Of a stretch of 25,828 nt of DNA, positions 9,302 through 20,000 are shown in pieces. The position numbers were made by a program, and so were the translations under genes. Position 1 is the stretch's first letter. Every line of letters begins with the position of its first letter. Source of the stretch: Syncephalis plumigaleata (Eukaryota > Zoopagomycota > Zoopagomycetes > Zoopagales > Piptocephalidaceae); the NCBI GenBank assembly GCA_025201365.1, contig JAIXMF010000183.1, positions 1 through 25,828 on the forward strand, written 5' to 3'. A model generated the notes under the pieces. The model did not search any database. It saw only the letters and a list, made by a program, of their open reading frames with translations, and was not told the DNA's origin.

Positions 9302-10140
9302 GCTTATTTTATTATAATAAACCTATTTGACAACATTCAAATGAATGATCATATGAGATAAAATAGAATACAGGGATATGATCGTTTGGGTTGTTGAAGT
9401 GAGTGGTTATCGAGAGTCGTTAGGCCGTGTATTATTATGTTGCGTGTTTAATGCTGCTGGTAGTGCATTGTTGAATAACACTCTACCGTTGTAAGCATTT
9501 TCACCGGACTCGAAAACATTCAAATGAACCCTTTTCTTTTTCTTCCTCGTCGCTTTCTCCGTCATCACTAATGTTTACGCGCTGCTTTAGATGATATGTT
9601 TCCGCAAATAACAATCTTCTTAAAGATAATCTGTAAATAATATTGTGTGCACTTGTTATAGCCTAGTGACAAATCATAGTGAGTACAATAACAGTAACGA
9701 CAAGGCTAATCACACTGATCAGCAAGCAATTTTAGATCTTTATTTACTGCTAACGTAGCGTAGTAGGTATTCACGTCAGGAAAGACCGGAACTAGCACCG
9801 ATTACAAGATTTTTTACGCACTCATGAGCTTTTCGTACGTTTGGTTAGAATCTAATCCTCTTTGATTAACGTTTATTTATTATAACTTTATGGTGCCAGA
9901 CTAGCCATAATAGTGTAGGTTGCTCCTTTTTATTATAGCTCTGGGCTGTAGCTTGGTTTTTTATATAAAAAAGCGCGCGCGCGCCGGCCTTTTTTTTTTA
10001 TTATTATAATCCTGGGCCGTAGCCTAATTTTATTTAATAAAGAAGACATGGCACAAGATCACGTAAATATACAATACACTAGTTGTAGTGGAATTTAGGT
10101 AGGTGCTGGACATACGTGGCTGTTAGGATAATGGGATCGT
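9302..10140. other. Intergenic, gene-free, repeat-bearing
   Basis: No protein gene is supportable. It holds the 14-mer AACATTCAAATGAA twice as a direct repeat (9332-9345, 9515-9528), two copies of the T-tract/CTGGGCYGTAGCY repeat (about 9926-9955 and 9990-10025), and the first copy of a GC-rich alternating 17-mer (9973-9989). Confidence 0.5.
9973..9989. repeat. GC-rich alternating 17-mer, copy 1
   Basis: A run of GC dinucleotides ending in CGGCC, embedded in AT-rich DNA between two T-tract repeat units. An identical 17-mer lies at 10179-10195. Alternating GC of this kind can adopt Z-DNA; its function here is unknown. Confidence 0.75.
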
Positions 10141-10178
10141 GTGGAACTTCAACGTTCCTGTATTCGGCAGCCCGCCAT

Positions 10179-10195
10179 GCGCGCGCGCGCCGGCC
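10179..10195. repeat. GC-rich alternating 17-mer, copy 2
   Basis: Identical to 9973-9989, same orientation, 206 bp apart, and about 80 bp upstream of the tRNA-Val gene. A small stem (GGAAC, loop, GTTCC) lies at about 10143-10158. Confidence 0.75.
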
Positions 10196-10276
10196 GCCGT
10201 AATTTTGACACTTTCAACCAGTATAAAATAGGTAGGCAAAATCGGTCAGAATTTCAGCGAGCAATTGGATTCGCTA

Positions 10277-10350
10277 GTTTTCGTGGTGTAGTCGGTTATC
10301 ACGTCTGTCTAACACACAGACGGTCCCCGGTTCGAATCCGGGCGAAAACA
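10277..10350 (+). tRNA. tRNA-Val, anticodon AAC
   Basis: Cloverleaf read directly. Acceptor GTTTTCG (10277-10283) pairs with CGAAAAC (10343-10349), with discriminator A at 10350. The D arm holds the A-box-like GTGGTGTAGTCGG. The anticodon stem TCTGT/ACAGA encloses loop CTAACAC with AAC at 10311-10313. The T arm CCCGG-TTCGAAT-CCGGG contains a perfect B box (GGTTCGAATCC). It has no intron and encodes no 3' CCA, as expected for a eukaryotic nuclear tRNA. It closely matches fungal tRNA-Val(AAC). Confidence 0.96.
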
Positions 10351-10352
10351 TC

Positions 10353-10357
10353 CTTTT
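10353..10357 (+). terminator. RNA polymerase III terminator of tRNA-Val
   Basis: A short run of four T residues within CCTTTTG starts a few bases after the tRNA 3' end. Confidence 0.6.
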
Positions 10358-11294
10358 GCTCCAGAATTGCTTACTTTTGTAATTACTAATAGAAGGCGTA
10401 GCGTATTTTTTTTAGCTAAATAAACGTGTTTCAGCTGTATTTTAACGCCAGGAATATTGTGCAGGATAGTTGTGCAGCTAACAATAAGTACGAAAGAAGA
10501 TATTAGAAAACATCTGGCATTGCTTTTATAATATAGTATACAAGTTCATTAAGCTATATGGAAATATGTCAGCTATTCAAATTTATTACGCTTCTATACG
10601 TTATTGTAAAGGAAATGCTGGATTAAACTACCATGTAGTCTACGCAAATATCCAAGTGTGATACAATTACCTGGTGCTACAACGCCTTCTCTAAAACTAA
10701 GACCACGTTTACATAGTGCAAAAACAGCAACAATGTCTCATGATCAAAATTAACACGAGCTAACAAGTCATTGATCGTGTAGGGTTGATGCGCACGTTCT
10801 CTCCTATAGCTTATATTTTTCTTGCTTTTGTTTGGATGGAAAGCTGGTTTTGTTTTAAATGCTATACTCCTTGATGAAGGAGAAGAAGGAAGATGGAACG
10901 ATAAACGAACTAGTTGGTGAAACCACGGAGTATCAAACCTTGTGGCAAGTCAAAGGCAAGTTTTATTTTCAGTATTCATTTATATTGTAAATAATTAACA
11001 ATGCTTGCAATGTAGTATGTATAATATGTTATAAAGAATCTTATCGTTAATGTATTATATATCGAGTAGAAATGTTAGTATGGCAATTAACGTATTTACA
11101 CTATCCTTAGTCATCAGCGTATAGATCGCTACTCCACGTGCTTCTTTGCCATTGACATCAAAGCAGTGTTTTGAAGGGATTGATTCGAAACTTCCCCCCG
11201 CAAAAAACACAGGCTCTGAAGAATAACTTATATAATGGCGGTATATGACCGCGTCAATCAAATAGGAAACTAATTTTCGCTCCAATTATCAAAT
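10358..11294. other. Intergenic region upstream of the subtilase gene
   Basis: Mostly non-coding AT-rich DNA. A 43-codon plus-strand frame from ATG 10859 (containing EDGTINELVGETTEYQTLWQ) has coding-like composition but no recognised family and no closing gene structure; it could be a gene relic. TTATATAAT at about 11229-11237 is a TATA-like element roughly 60 bp before the subtilase ATG. Confidence 0.4.
11055..11285 (-). CDS. Hypothetical ORF, 76 codons, unrecognised
   Basis: A minus-strand frame starting 10 bp from the oppositely oriented subtilase ATG. The stretch around FAGGSFESIPSKHCFDVNG is coding-like and the C terminus is hydrophobic (NTLIAILTFLLDI). No motif or family is recognised. 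The position inside the subtilase promoter, with no room for a 5' UTR, argues against it being an independent gene. It may be a relic or chance. Confidence 0.18.
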   Translation of the reverse strand: MERKLVSYLIDAVIYRHYISYSSEPVFFAGGSFESIPSKHCFDVNGKEARGVAIYTLMTKDSVNTLIAILTFLLDI

Positions 11295-13802
11295 ATGACA
11301 CCCTATTTTAACGCTCTACTAACTTTTTTATGCGTGTTGACCGTACTTTTGCTCTCTAAACAAAAGTCGGGCGCAGCCATCAACAACTTATTACGTAGAA
11401 CTCACACACCATCCTCCAGTCATGCTCTTGCTAAATCAACACAAGCTATTGCCACCTTGCTTATTGGTGGTGTCCATTTTGTTCACGCTGAATCCACCGA
11501 CAATGCCTCGAATAATACCAAAGAGGCGACAGAAAAGTATGCCGCTTACTTGTTCGTACTTTCCGCTCGACCTGGATCACCGGAGGCCAAAGAAGAGCAA
11601 GAAAACTTTATGAAACAAGTTAAAGATATTGCAACAGTCAAGAAGCGATACTCTTTCGATAAGCTATTGAATGGTATATCTTTGGATATAGAGGATAATA
11701 ACAAGAGCCTAGGAGATTTGCTGAAGCTACCCATGATCATCAATATTGATCGGTTAACGAGTAGCCGACTATTATCCGCGGATTTGGAGACGCCCAGCGA
11801 TAAGAAGAACGACAAGAACGACAAGGATGACAAGAATGACAAGAGTAGTAGTACAACTTCCGATCATCCATCCGTTCAAAGCAATCCTGCTAATGGCAAT
11901 GGCATCAAGATTGGTATTATCGACACAGGCATCGATTATAAGCATCCTGATCTTGGCGGATGCTTCGGCAGTAATTGCAAAGTTGCCTATGGATACGACT
12001 TTGTAGGAGACGATTTCAACGGGCAAAACGCGCAAAAACCCGACGATGATCCCATGGACGAGTGCAATGGACATGGAACGCATATCGCAGGCATTATCGG
12101 GGCAACCTCCAAGAATAACCCCGGTATTGCACCTGGTGCCACTCTCGGCGCGTATCGTGTCATCGGATGCATGAATAGCACGGCGAACGATATCGTCATT
12201 GCCGCGATGGAACGCGCCTACACCGATAAAATGGACATCATCAATATATCGTTGAATACGCTGAAATACTATTCCGAAGAGGCCATTGCTTCGGCCGCTC
12301 AGCAACTGGTGGATCTAGGTGTGGTGGTAGTGTCATCGGCAGGTAATGACGGACGACTTGGCCTGACCTCCATAGCTAGTCCTGGTACGGCGCCTGGTGT
12401 CATTGCCGTTGCAGCAATTCATGACAAGTCAGCGCTCAAGTTTTCGGCAGTCGGACCTGTGGACGATTTCACCAATGTCAAACCAGATTTGTCGGCAAAT
12501 GGTTATAAGGTGCGCAGCACGTATCCACGCAAGCTTGGGGATTATATTACACTTACGGGCACTAGTGTAGCGGCACCGTATGTGGCGGGATTAGCGGCTG
12601 TTATGCTACAGAAAATGGACGCAGCCATCACAGCTGTGGATCGACCGGCATACGTTCGACGATTACTCGTGCAGAGTGCCGATATAATAGCAACTAATAA
12701 AACGATCGAGTCAACCAGCGACAAGTATATTAATCCGGTCATTGAGACTGGTGTTGGCATGGTGCGTGATAATGCCATCAGTGAGCCTAACTGGGGCATG
12801 TCACCATCGTCCATTGCTTTCATTGGTGAGACGACGGAAGCTGCCAATGCTACTCGACAGTTTGACATTACGCTGGTGGGATCGGTGCCTGCCGGTACGA
12901 TCACGTTTAAGCATCGACCTGCCGTGGGACGACTTGTGGAACCGGCTTTGAATCAAACACACCCCAAGCCATTGCTAGATCCAGGTGTATTCTCCGCGAA
13001 GCCCAGTTCAATTGTTGTTGACGCCTCGAATGCTAATAAGCAAAATGTTACAATAACCATCGGTACATCGACTACACCTTCTAAATCCGAGCTATGGATC
13101 TTATCCGGTGTCATTGAAGCAATTCATACGAGCAAGGATGGAACTACAACTGTACGTCGTATTCCATACCAGACGACACTCGGTTCCATTCAGTCATTGC
13201 GACCAATTCGCGTATCAGCAAATTTCCCGCGTGTCAAGTCGACGGGTAACTTCCAGGAGCCAACGGTCACACCTCGTCCATTATCATTTGTAACGATCGA
13301 TTATCAGCTCGACTATCCTAGTGCCCATGTATTTGCCGTTGTTGAGCATGCATCCACCGGGAAACGTATCGGGATGGCCGAGGGTATCAACGGAGAGAAT
13401 CAACACTTGACGGTGAACAGTACCGATTACACTCGTTTAGGATGGGCAGGCCAGGTACAGGCAATGGACGCATTCGGCAAGGCAAACGTGACGTCAAACC
13501 CGCTACCCAACGGAATGTATCGACTACGATTATTTGCGCAGCGTATGTTTTCCGATCCATCACTTGAGGCGTCGTATGACTCGTGGCTTTCACCGCCAAT
13601 TCGTGTCCACCTATTTCTGCCTATCCCTATTGGGGGCATACGGATTCCACCTCCTCGAATGAACGTATTTTCATTCTTAAAAACACCGCAAATGCTATTC
13701 GGTATCAATAGTATACTACGTAGGAAGCGAGGGGTTCAACCAATGATAATGCCTAGTGTATTCACTCCAAAACGTAGGATGCCATGGAGATTTAGGATGT
13801 AA
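11295..13802 (+). CDS. Secreted subtilisin-like serine protease (S8 family)
   Basis: 835 aa, single exon. An N-terminal hydrophobic leader (about 1-20) serves secretion; a second hydrophobic patch lies at 50-65. An I9-like propeptide region follows (about 82-155: YLFVLSARPGS ... FDKLLNGISLDI), then a Lys/Asp/Asn-rich linker (169-183). The S8 catalytic domain has Asp210 (IGIIDTGIDYKHPDLG), His260 (NGHGTHIAGIIG), oxyanion Asn351 (SSAGNDG) and Ser424 (LTGTSVAAPYVAGLAA). Residues ~500-770 resemble the Fn3-like C-terminal region of fungal cucumisin/C5a-peptidase-type subtilases. No clear PA insert is seen between His and Ser. The last ~50 residues are basic and hydrophobic (ILRRKRGVQ), an unusual tail. 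It probably degrades external protein. It is convergent with the GH9 gene. Confidence 0.95.
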   Translation: MTPYFNALLTFLCVLTVLLLSKQKSGAAINNLLRRTHTPSSSHALAKSTQAIATLLIGGVHFVHAESTDNASNNTKEATEKYAAYLFVLSARPGSPEAKEEQENFMKQVKDIATVKKRYSFDKLLNGISLDIEDNNKSLGDLLKLPMIINIDRLTSSRLLSADLETPSDKKNDKNDKDDKNDKSSSTTSDHPSVQSNPANGNGIKIGIIDTGIDYKHPDLGGCFGSNCKVAYGYDFVGDDFNGQNAQKPDDDPMDECNGHGTHIAGIIGATSKNNPGIAPGATLGAYRVIGCMNSTANDIVIAAMERAYTDKMDIINISLNTLKYYSEEAIASAAQQLVDLGVVVVSSAGNDGRLGLTSIASPGTAPGVIAVAAIHDKSALKFSAVGPVDDFTNVKPDLSANGYKVRSTYPRKLGDYITLTGTSVAAPYVAGLAAVMLQKMDAAITAVDRPAYVRRLLVQSADIIATNKTIESTSDKYINPVIETGVGMVRDNAISEPNWGMSPSSIAFIGETTEAANATRQFDITLVGSVPAGTITFKHRPAVGRLVEPALNQTHPKPLLDPGVFSAKPSSIVVDASNANKQNVTITIGTSTTPSKSELWILSGVIEAIHTSKDGTTTVRRIPYQTTLGSIQSLRPIRVSANFPRVKSTGNFQEPTVTPRPLSFVTIDYQLDYPSAHVFAVVEHASTGKRIGMAEGINGENQHLTVNSTDYTRLGWAGQVQAMDAFGKANVTSNPLPNGMYRLRLFAQRMFSDPSLEASYDSWLSPPIRVHLFLPIPIGGIRIPPPRMNVFSFLKTPQMLFGINSILRRKRGVQPMIMPSVFTPKRRMPWRFRM

Positions 13803-13853
13803 TCCTTGCTATTGCTGTTCAAATACACCAACATGATAACTAAACGTATATTT

Positions 13854-13859
13854 AATAAA
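13854..13859 (+). terminator. Poly(A) signal of the subtilase gene
   Basis: AATAAA 52 bp after the stop. The minus-strand AATAAA of the convergent GH9 gene lies only 8 bp further (13868-13873), so mature 3' ends of the two genes should overlap. Confidence 0.6.
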
Positions 13860-13867
13860 TTGCTATA

Positions 13868-13873
13868 TTTATT
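13868..13873 (-). terminator. Poly(A) signal of the GH9 gene
   Basis: TTTATT on the plus strand equals AATAAA on the minus strand, 93 bp past the GH9 stop codon. Confidence 0.55.
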
Positions 13874-13965
13874 ACATATTGTCTAATGGAATGCGAAATA
13901 ATGTAATACACAAATACTTGATATGTATATAGAAATGATGGAATGATAATGATAATAGCTATAAA

Positions 13966-16320
13966 TTAGTGGGATATGCCATGATGCTTGATGGTGTTCA
14001 TACGTGCCAATAACATCACCAAGGGCGCATTGTAATCGAGGGCGGGTTCATTGTGGCGATAGTCGTCGCGTCTATCAAAGAATCTGTCGTGCTTGTCGGG
14101 ACCGCCCACAAGTGCACCATAGAGCACATGTCGATTCGGGATTGTCGAGGTGTAGCTTCTCCATCCTTGATATTTGGGAACACCCTGAGCGGCCGCATGA
14201 TGAACGCGTTGCGGCGAAGTATGATCTGCTCCAACAATATAGGAGCGCTTAGCAGGATTACTACCGAGTATGTAGTCCACCTGTTGTTTTATGAACTTTT
14301 CACCCAGTTGCAGTCTTGACAAATACATAACAGTGGGCCGTTTCGAATGTTTATCCTTGACGGTGGTATCACCATTATTACTTGCATTAGGCAGGGAGGA
14401 ACTCTTTCTGAATGATACTCCCCGACGAACGGCCATAGTCTGATCTAAATCAATGTCGTTCATGGTTGTATTCTTTACTGCATGATTGGTTTCCAGGTGA
14501 ATGCCGCGTGTAGCTGGTTTCGTGATGCGAACCATCTTTTCAAGTTTACTATGTTTGTTATGTCTCCCCGCAACGTAGTCGTCGTAATAGGCGCATAGGA
14601 ATGCCGTAGCAATAGCCACACTAGTGCTGCCCCATTCTGAACCACCCTTGATCCAGAGTAGACCGCCTGGCGTGCGTGTTGATTCATACCGTGCCCATTG
14701 CGTGTAACGCTGCGCTAAACGAGCATACTGTTTCTTGCCGGTAAATCGTGCCAATAGCATCACTACTGCGGGTGCTTTATCATCCCAGCTAAGAAATGAA
14801 TTGCGCAGGTCACCACTTTTACGAATTGCACGAGCAAAGTACGCCTCAGAGTCCACTAAGTAGCTGGACCTCTTGGTGGCACGATACAGCCAGACCGCGG
14901 CCCATGCCAATTCATCGTAGTAACCGCTCGATTCGTAGCAGTCCTTGACACCATCCATGCCACGTTGCGCTTGCCTCGCAATACTCTGCTGGTACAATCC
15001 GGTATACTGCGTCGCCAAACGGTATAGCTGTTCCGCATGTTTAATAAGCGTAGTCGAGTAATCTTGATCGGTGTCGGCGAATGCAATGGCAGCGGCAGCC
15101 ATGGCAGCAGCAGTTTCCGCAGTCGGTTCACTTCCCGGGTATTTCGGCGATACCACATAGACGGGGCGTGGATAATTCGACGGCATGTCCTCGGGCGATC
15201 CCCAGTATTTATGGTCCACCTTTGGATCGCCCACCTGAACGACAAATTCATCGGGTTTTACGTGGCATTTTATGAAATAATCCGTTGCCCATCGAATTGC
15301 AGCCAGGTTATTATGCCACTCGTTGGCGTTACGTAGACCGGACGCGTAGTCAACGGCCGCCCATCCCAGTAACGAGGCGGTATAGGCACCGGGCAGGCCG
15401 AATTTGATGAAATCACCTGCGTCGTAGTAGCCACCGCTAAGATCACGTCCAATCGATGCGCCATCGTTTAGATGTGCCGATTTACGCCATCGTATACGTT
15501 GATTCGCGGGTAGCTTACCGCTTCTTTGTGCTTCATAGAATAGAATGGCCAAGCCAAGATGTCGCGCATAACTATCCGTGGCATTTGGCAGGCTGATGAT
15601 TTCACCGGCACCATGGGGTCGTTGCGAAGTTTGACGACCCAACTGCGAATTGATAGGATGTAACGGGACAACCTTAGCGTTAGCGTTAACATTAGCATTA
15701 ATATCATTATCGATGGTGCTTATGACTCGTTTCGTTTGCGTGTCGTTATTTATACTTGTACTCGTATTATGTATTTCTAGTTTTGCCTGATTTGTAACTG
15801 GTTGTTGCTCCATATACCAGTATGGCCATTTGAATAGGTTATTGATGATATCGAACAGTTTGTTGAAGGGGGACACTCCTTCCTTATTACTAGGAATAAA
15901 TGAATTTGTCTCTGTTGCATTTCCTCCATTAACATATCTCATGCTTCTCCTAGTTAAATCAGTTATGTATAAATTTGCATCATTATCATCATCATTTGCT
16001 GCTGCTGATGACAATGCATTCTGTTTTGATTTTGGTTCATTTGTATCTGCTATAGCCTACGATGATATAAATAATTAGTCTAGCTTATTTTATTCTACTA
16101 AGCGAGTATTACTTGCATTTTTACTAGTATCATTTAATGGTAGATTGTCATTGCATTGGAGTGATGATGATGGCTCGATCTGCATTGGTTGGCCATTACA
16201 CCTTTCCATGAGCATACTGCTTGGCTCATTCAAAGCAATCCTAGCCTGTGTTGACCATTGTGCTGCTACAATGATCACGATTGAATAAAGTATTGTCAAT
16301 AGGATAATATATTGCCGCAT
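13966..16320 (-). CDS. Secreted glycoside hydrolase family 9 (endoglucanase type), two exons
   Basis: Exon 1 is 16320-16099 and exon 2 is 16056-13966, joined across a 42-nt GT-AG intron with a GACTAAT branch site; phases agree (74 plus 697 codons, about 770 aa). Exon 1 supplies the signal peptide (MRQYIILLTILYSIVIIVAA). Residues ~25-230 are Asn/Ser-rich low complexity. The GH9 barrel starts near DSYARHLGLAILFYEAQRSG and carries DLSGGYYDAGDFIKF (catalytic-base Asp region, 286/289), SWDDKAP, DYILGSNPAKRSY, SPQRVHH, and GALVGGPDKHD ... RHNEPALDYNAPL with the general-acid Glu744. A hydrophilic insertion of about 70 residues (~583-653) precedes the last helices. The usual HHR before the last motifs reads HHA here (Ala695), which may affect substrate binding. 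Likely substrate: beta-1,4-glucan. Confidence 0.93.
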
Positions 16321-17098
16321 AATGATAGAAACTTAAATAGATGGTATTACTTTGACGATGCTGCCATCATTCTGATGTTTGTGCTTTTAAACGGAGATCA
16401 TCGTCCTTGACAACCTTCTTCTACCGCTGCGATGGTGATATCATGGATGGTTTCTAAGCATGTCGTGACCTTTTACACTAGATTTGTCGCCATGGACTCT
16501 ATGTTGTGCAACAATCAATGTTTATCGCGATGGAATAAATTTATAGGCATCGTAGGAATGTAAACGAGCGTTTGTATTGATTTAGTTAGAAGATGGCAAT
16601 CCCTCGCCTGACAAACTGTTCATAGTGGTAATGCCATCATTTATCATTTCCTATAAAAGATACCTAAACGTGGTTCTAATGTTATATATAGCAGCAGTAA
16701 ACCTACTAGAATATTAATGTATATCTTCTTATAATTCATTATAATTGCTTTGATAACGATTTACTTTATTACTATTACTAATGACATTCATTATCATGTG
16801 AAATATTACGCTGTTAGCAATTGTTGATCGGAATTGATTAAAAGAGCGTAGAGATAATCGATTGGTTTTACGAGATGTGCATGTTTACTAGCCAATTGAA
16901 ACTCGTTTGAAATCGGAATAACTACAGATGGTTGCCATTTTTCAAATCTTTTTTTTACTTCGCATCGCTCTTTCCATTTCACCATAAGCACGCTTGCTCG
17001 CGCGTAGCTTCACGCCACGACAACCTATCTATACATATATATTTATACATATATATAAAAGTGTTGTATCTCTTCACGTGTTCGACCCTTTTGGCACT
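16321..17098. promoter_or_regulatory. Divergent promoter region between GH9 (-) and FGAM synthase (+)
   Basis: About 780 bp without a supportable gene. CCTATAAAAG at about 16649-16658 is a TATA-like element far from either start. The closest TATA to the plus-strand gene is listed separately. Confidence 0.45.
17052..17060 (+). promoter_or_regulatory. TATA box of the FGAM synthase gene
   Basis: TATATAAAA lies 39 bp upstream of ATG 17099. This supports 17099 as the start and argues against translation from further upstream in the same open frame. Confidence 0.55.
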
Positions 17099-20000
17099 AT
17101 GTTTATTCTTGCGGGTAGTTCGGCTTTATCGGAATTTCGTCGTAATCAACTAACGCACAAGTTACGCGATGTTATACCGTCCGTGAAGAGTGTAACCGCT
17201 GCCTATTACATTCATTTTGTTGATTCAAGCGTGGACACACTTAGTGAACAACAGCAAAGTGTTCTAAACAAGCTACTCTCGTATGGTCCAGCCTCGAATG
17301 ATAACAATAACAATAACGACAACGACAACACTACTCGCACTTGTCTCGAGTCGTTTATTGCCGGTAAACCATTAGATAGGAATGGTCAGCTAGATGGATA
17401 TCAAGTGATTACGGTGTGTCCACGTCCCGGTACCATCTCGCCATGGTCGTCAAAGGCCACCGAGATTGCCTCGCTTTGTACGCTGGCCGATTGCGTTCGA
17501 CGTATCGAGCGTGGTGTCGTCTACTTGTTGGAAGCGAGTCCCATTGACGCGAATACACATATGGCCATCTGCTCACATCTACACGATCGAATGACCGAGT
17601 GTGTCATGGATAAATTGCCGACGGCCGACATCATCTTTCTGCAAGGGCAGGCCGGTTCATTGAAGCATGTGGAGATGCTCAGTCATGATCAGCATCTGGA
17701 TGCCGCTAGAGCAGCACTCGTTGAAGCCAACAAGAATTGGGGTCTGGCTCTGGCGAACGATGAGATCGACTACTTGGTGGAGGCATTCGTCAGTAGTAAA
17801 CCCGGCTCGCTTCACCGTAACCCGACCGATGTCGAATTGATGATGTTTGCCCAGGTCAACTCGGAACATTGTCGCCACAAGATATTCGGTGCGCAATGGA
17901 CGATCGACGACCAGAAGAAGGATCATTCGTTATTCCAAATGATACGCAACACGTACAATCTACATCCATCCCGTGTATTATCCGCTTATTCCGACAATGC
18001 TGCTGTGTTAGAAGGACCTAAGGTAGCACGATTTACATCTGACCCGCAGCATCGATACACTAGTACGATGGAACCGGTACATATGGTGATCAAGGTGGAG
18101 ACGCACAACCATCCCACTGCCGTGTCTCCCTATCCCGGTGCGGCCACCGGTTCAGGCGGCGAGATTCGCGATGAAGGCGCTGTCGGTACGGGATCCAAAC
18201 CAAAGGCCGGCATCACCGGATTCACCGTGTCCGATCTATTGATACCCGGGTTCGAACAGCCATGGGAGGAGGATGTGGGTCGTCCACACCATGTGGCATC
18301 CTCGCTCGATATTATGATACAGGCACCATTGGGTGGCGCGTCCTTTAACAACGAGTTCGGCCGTCCTAATATCGGTGGTTACTTCCGTACGTTTACGGAA
18401 CGTGTGGCACGCGACACTGACGGCAAGGAATCGACCATCTACGGCTATCACAAACCAATCATGATTGCCGGTGGTCTCGGTAATATACGTGACAATCATA
18501 TACACAAGCAAAAGATCACCACAGGTGCTCGGTTAATCGTGCTGGGTGGACCTGCCATGCTTATCGGTCTAGGTGGTGGTGCTGCCTCGTCCATGGCATC
18601 CGGTTCCAGTTCTGTCGATTTAGATTTCGCGTCCGTTCAACGTGATAATCCCGAGATGGAACGTCGTTGTCAGCAGGTCATTGACGCTTGCACGTCATTA
18701 GGCGAGGCCAATCCCATCCAATCGATTCACGATGTTGGTGCCGGTGGATTGTCGAATGCCCTACCGGAACTCGTGCATGACAGTCAATTAGGTGCCGTGA
18801 TCCAGCTGCGTTCCATTCCATGTTCCGATCCTACTTTGTCTCCAATGGAGATCTGGTGTAATGAGTCGCAGGAACGATACGTGCTAGCCATTGCACCGGA
18901 ACACTTGGCGCAATTCGAAACGATCGCTAAACGAGAACGCTGCCTATACGCGGTTGTAGGCACCACGACGGCTGAGGAGCAATTCAAGCTGGTGGACACG
19001 TTAACCGATGAGACACCCATCGACCTACCAATGTCTGTGCTATTCGGTAAACCACCACGTATGAGTCGTACGGATACCACGATAAAACCATTGCGTGTTC
19101 CATTCGACACGAGTCTAACGTCGTATCTACCCGATGTATCCGATCGATTTAACGAGGCGGTTAACCGTGTACTCGATCTACCCAGTGTGGCCAGTAAGAA
19201 GTTCCTCATCACAATCGGTGATCGCACCGTCACTGGCCTAGTTATGCGCGATCAAATGGTGGGACCGTGGCAGGTGCCAGTCGCTGACGTAGCAGTCACC
19301 GCGACCAATTATGACTCCATCATGGGTGAAGCAATGGCAATGGGTGAACGTACGCCAGTGGCACTGGTAGATGCAGCAGCATCGGCACGTATGGCGGTCG
19401 GTGAAGCAATCACCAATTTAGCAGCAGCATCCATCAAGGACATTAGTCAGATTCGTTTATCGGCCAATTGGATGTGTGCCGCGAGTGAACCCGGTGAAGG
19501 TGCCAATTTATACGCTGCCGTACAAGCCATCGGTATGGATCTGTGTCCCAAACTAGGCATTGCCATCCCAGTAGGCAAGGATTCCATGTCGATGAAGATG
19601 CAATGGACGGACAATGTAACGAACGAGCCACGTACCGTTACCTCACCACTATCGCTGATCATTACGGGCTATGCCACGGTGGAGGATGTACACAGAACGT
19701 TGACACCGCAACTACAAGTAGTCGCCAATAAAGAAGAAGAAAAAGAAAGCGATAATGGCGTTCTACTACTACTCGATCTAGCCGGTGGACAACAACGATT
19801 GGGTGGATCGGCCATTTGTCAAGTATTCAAGCAAGTGGGCGATATCGCACCTAATGTCGATGATCCCGAATTGCTAAAGGCATTCTTTAATGGATTACAA
19901 AAGGCTCGCTTATCGTCGTCTCAAGCGTTGTTAGCCTACCATGATCGATCAGATGGTGGCCTATTCACCACACTAGTAGAAATGGTATTCGCCGGTCGTC

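Noticed and set aside
9401-9530. Possible second tRNA suggested by ACTCGAAAAC near 9508-9517
   Set aside because: The reverse complement has a T-loop-like TTCGAGTCC, but the flanking bases do not pair into a T stem or acceptor stem.
10141-10389. 82-codon ORF
   Set aside because: It runs straight through the tRNA-Val gene and the GC-rich repeat, and has no protein features.
11772-12305. 177-codon minus-strand ORF inside the subtilase gene
   Set aside because: It is the shadow of the strongly supported subtilase coding frame on the other strand.
16014-16056. GH9 start inside exon 2
   Set aside because: The apparent start is TTG and lacks a leader. A 42-nt intron joins it in phase to an exon that encodes a clear signal peptide.
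16994-17098. Upstream extension of the FGAM synthase reading frame
   Set aside because: It begins at a non-ATG codon, contains the TATA box, and homology to the family starts at ATG 17099.
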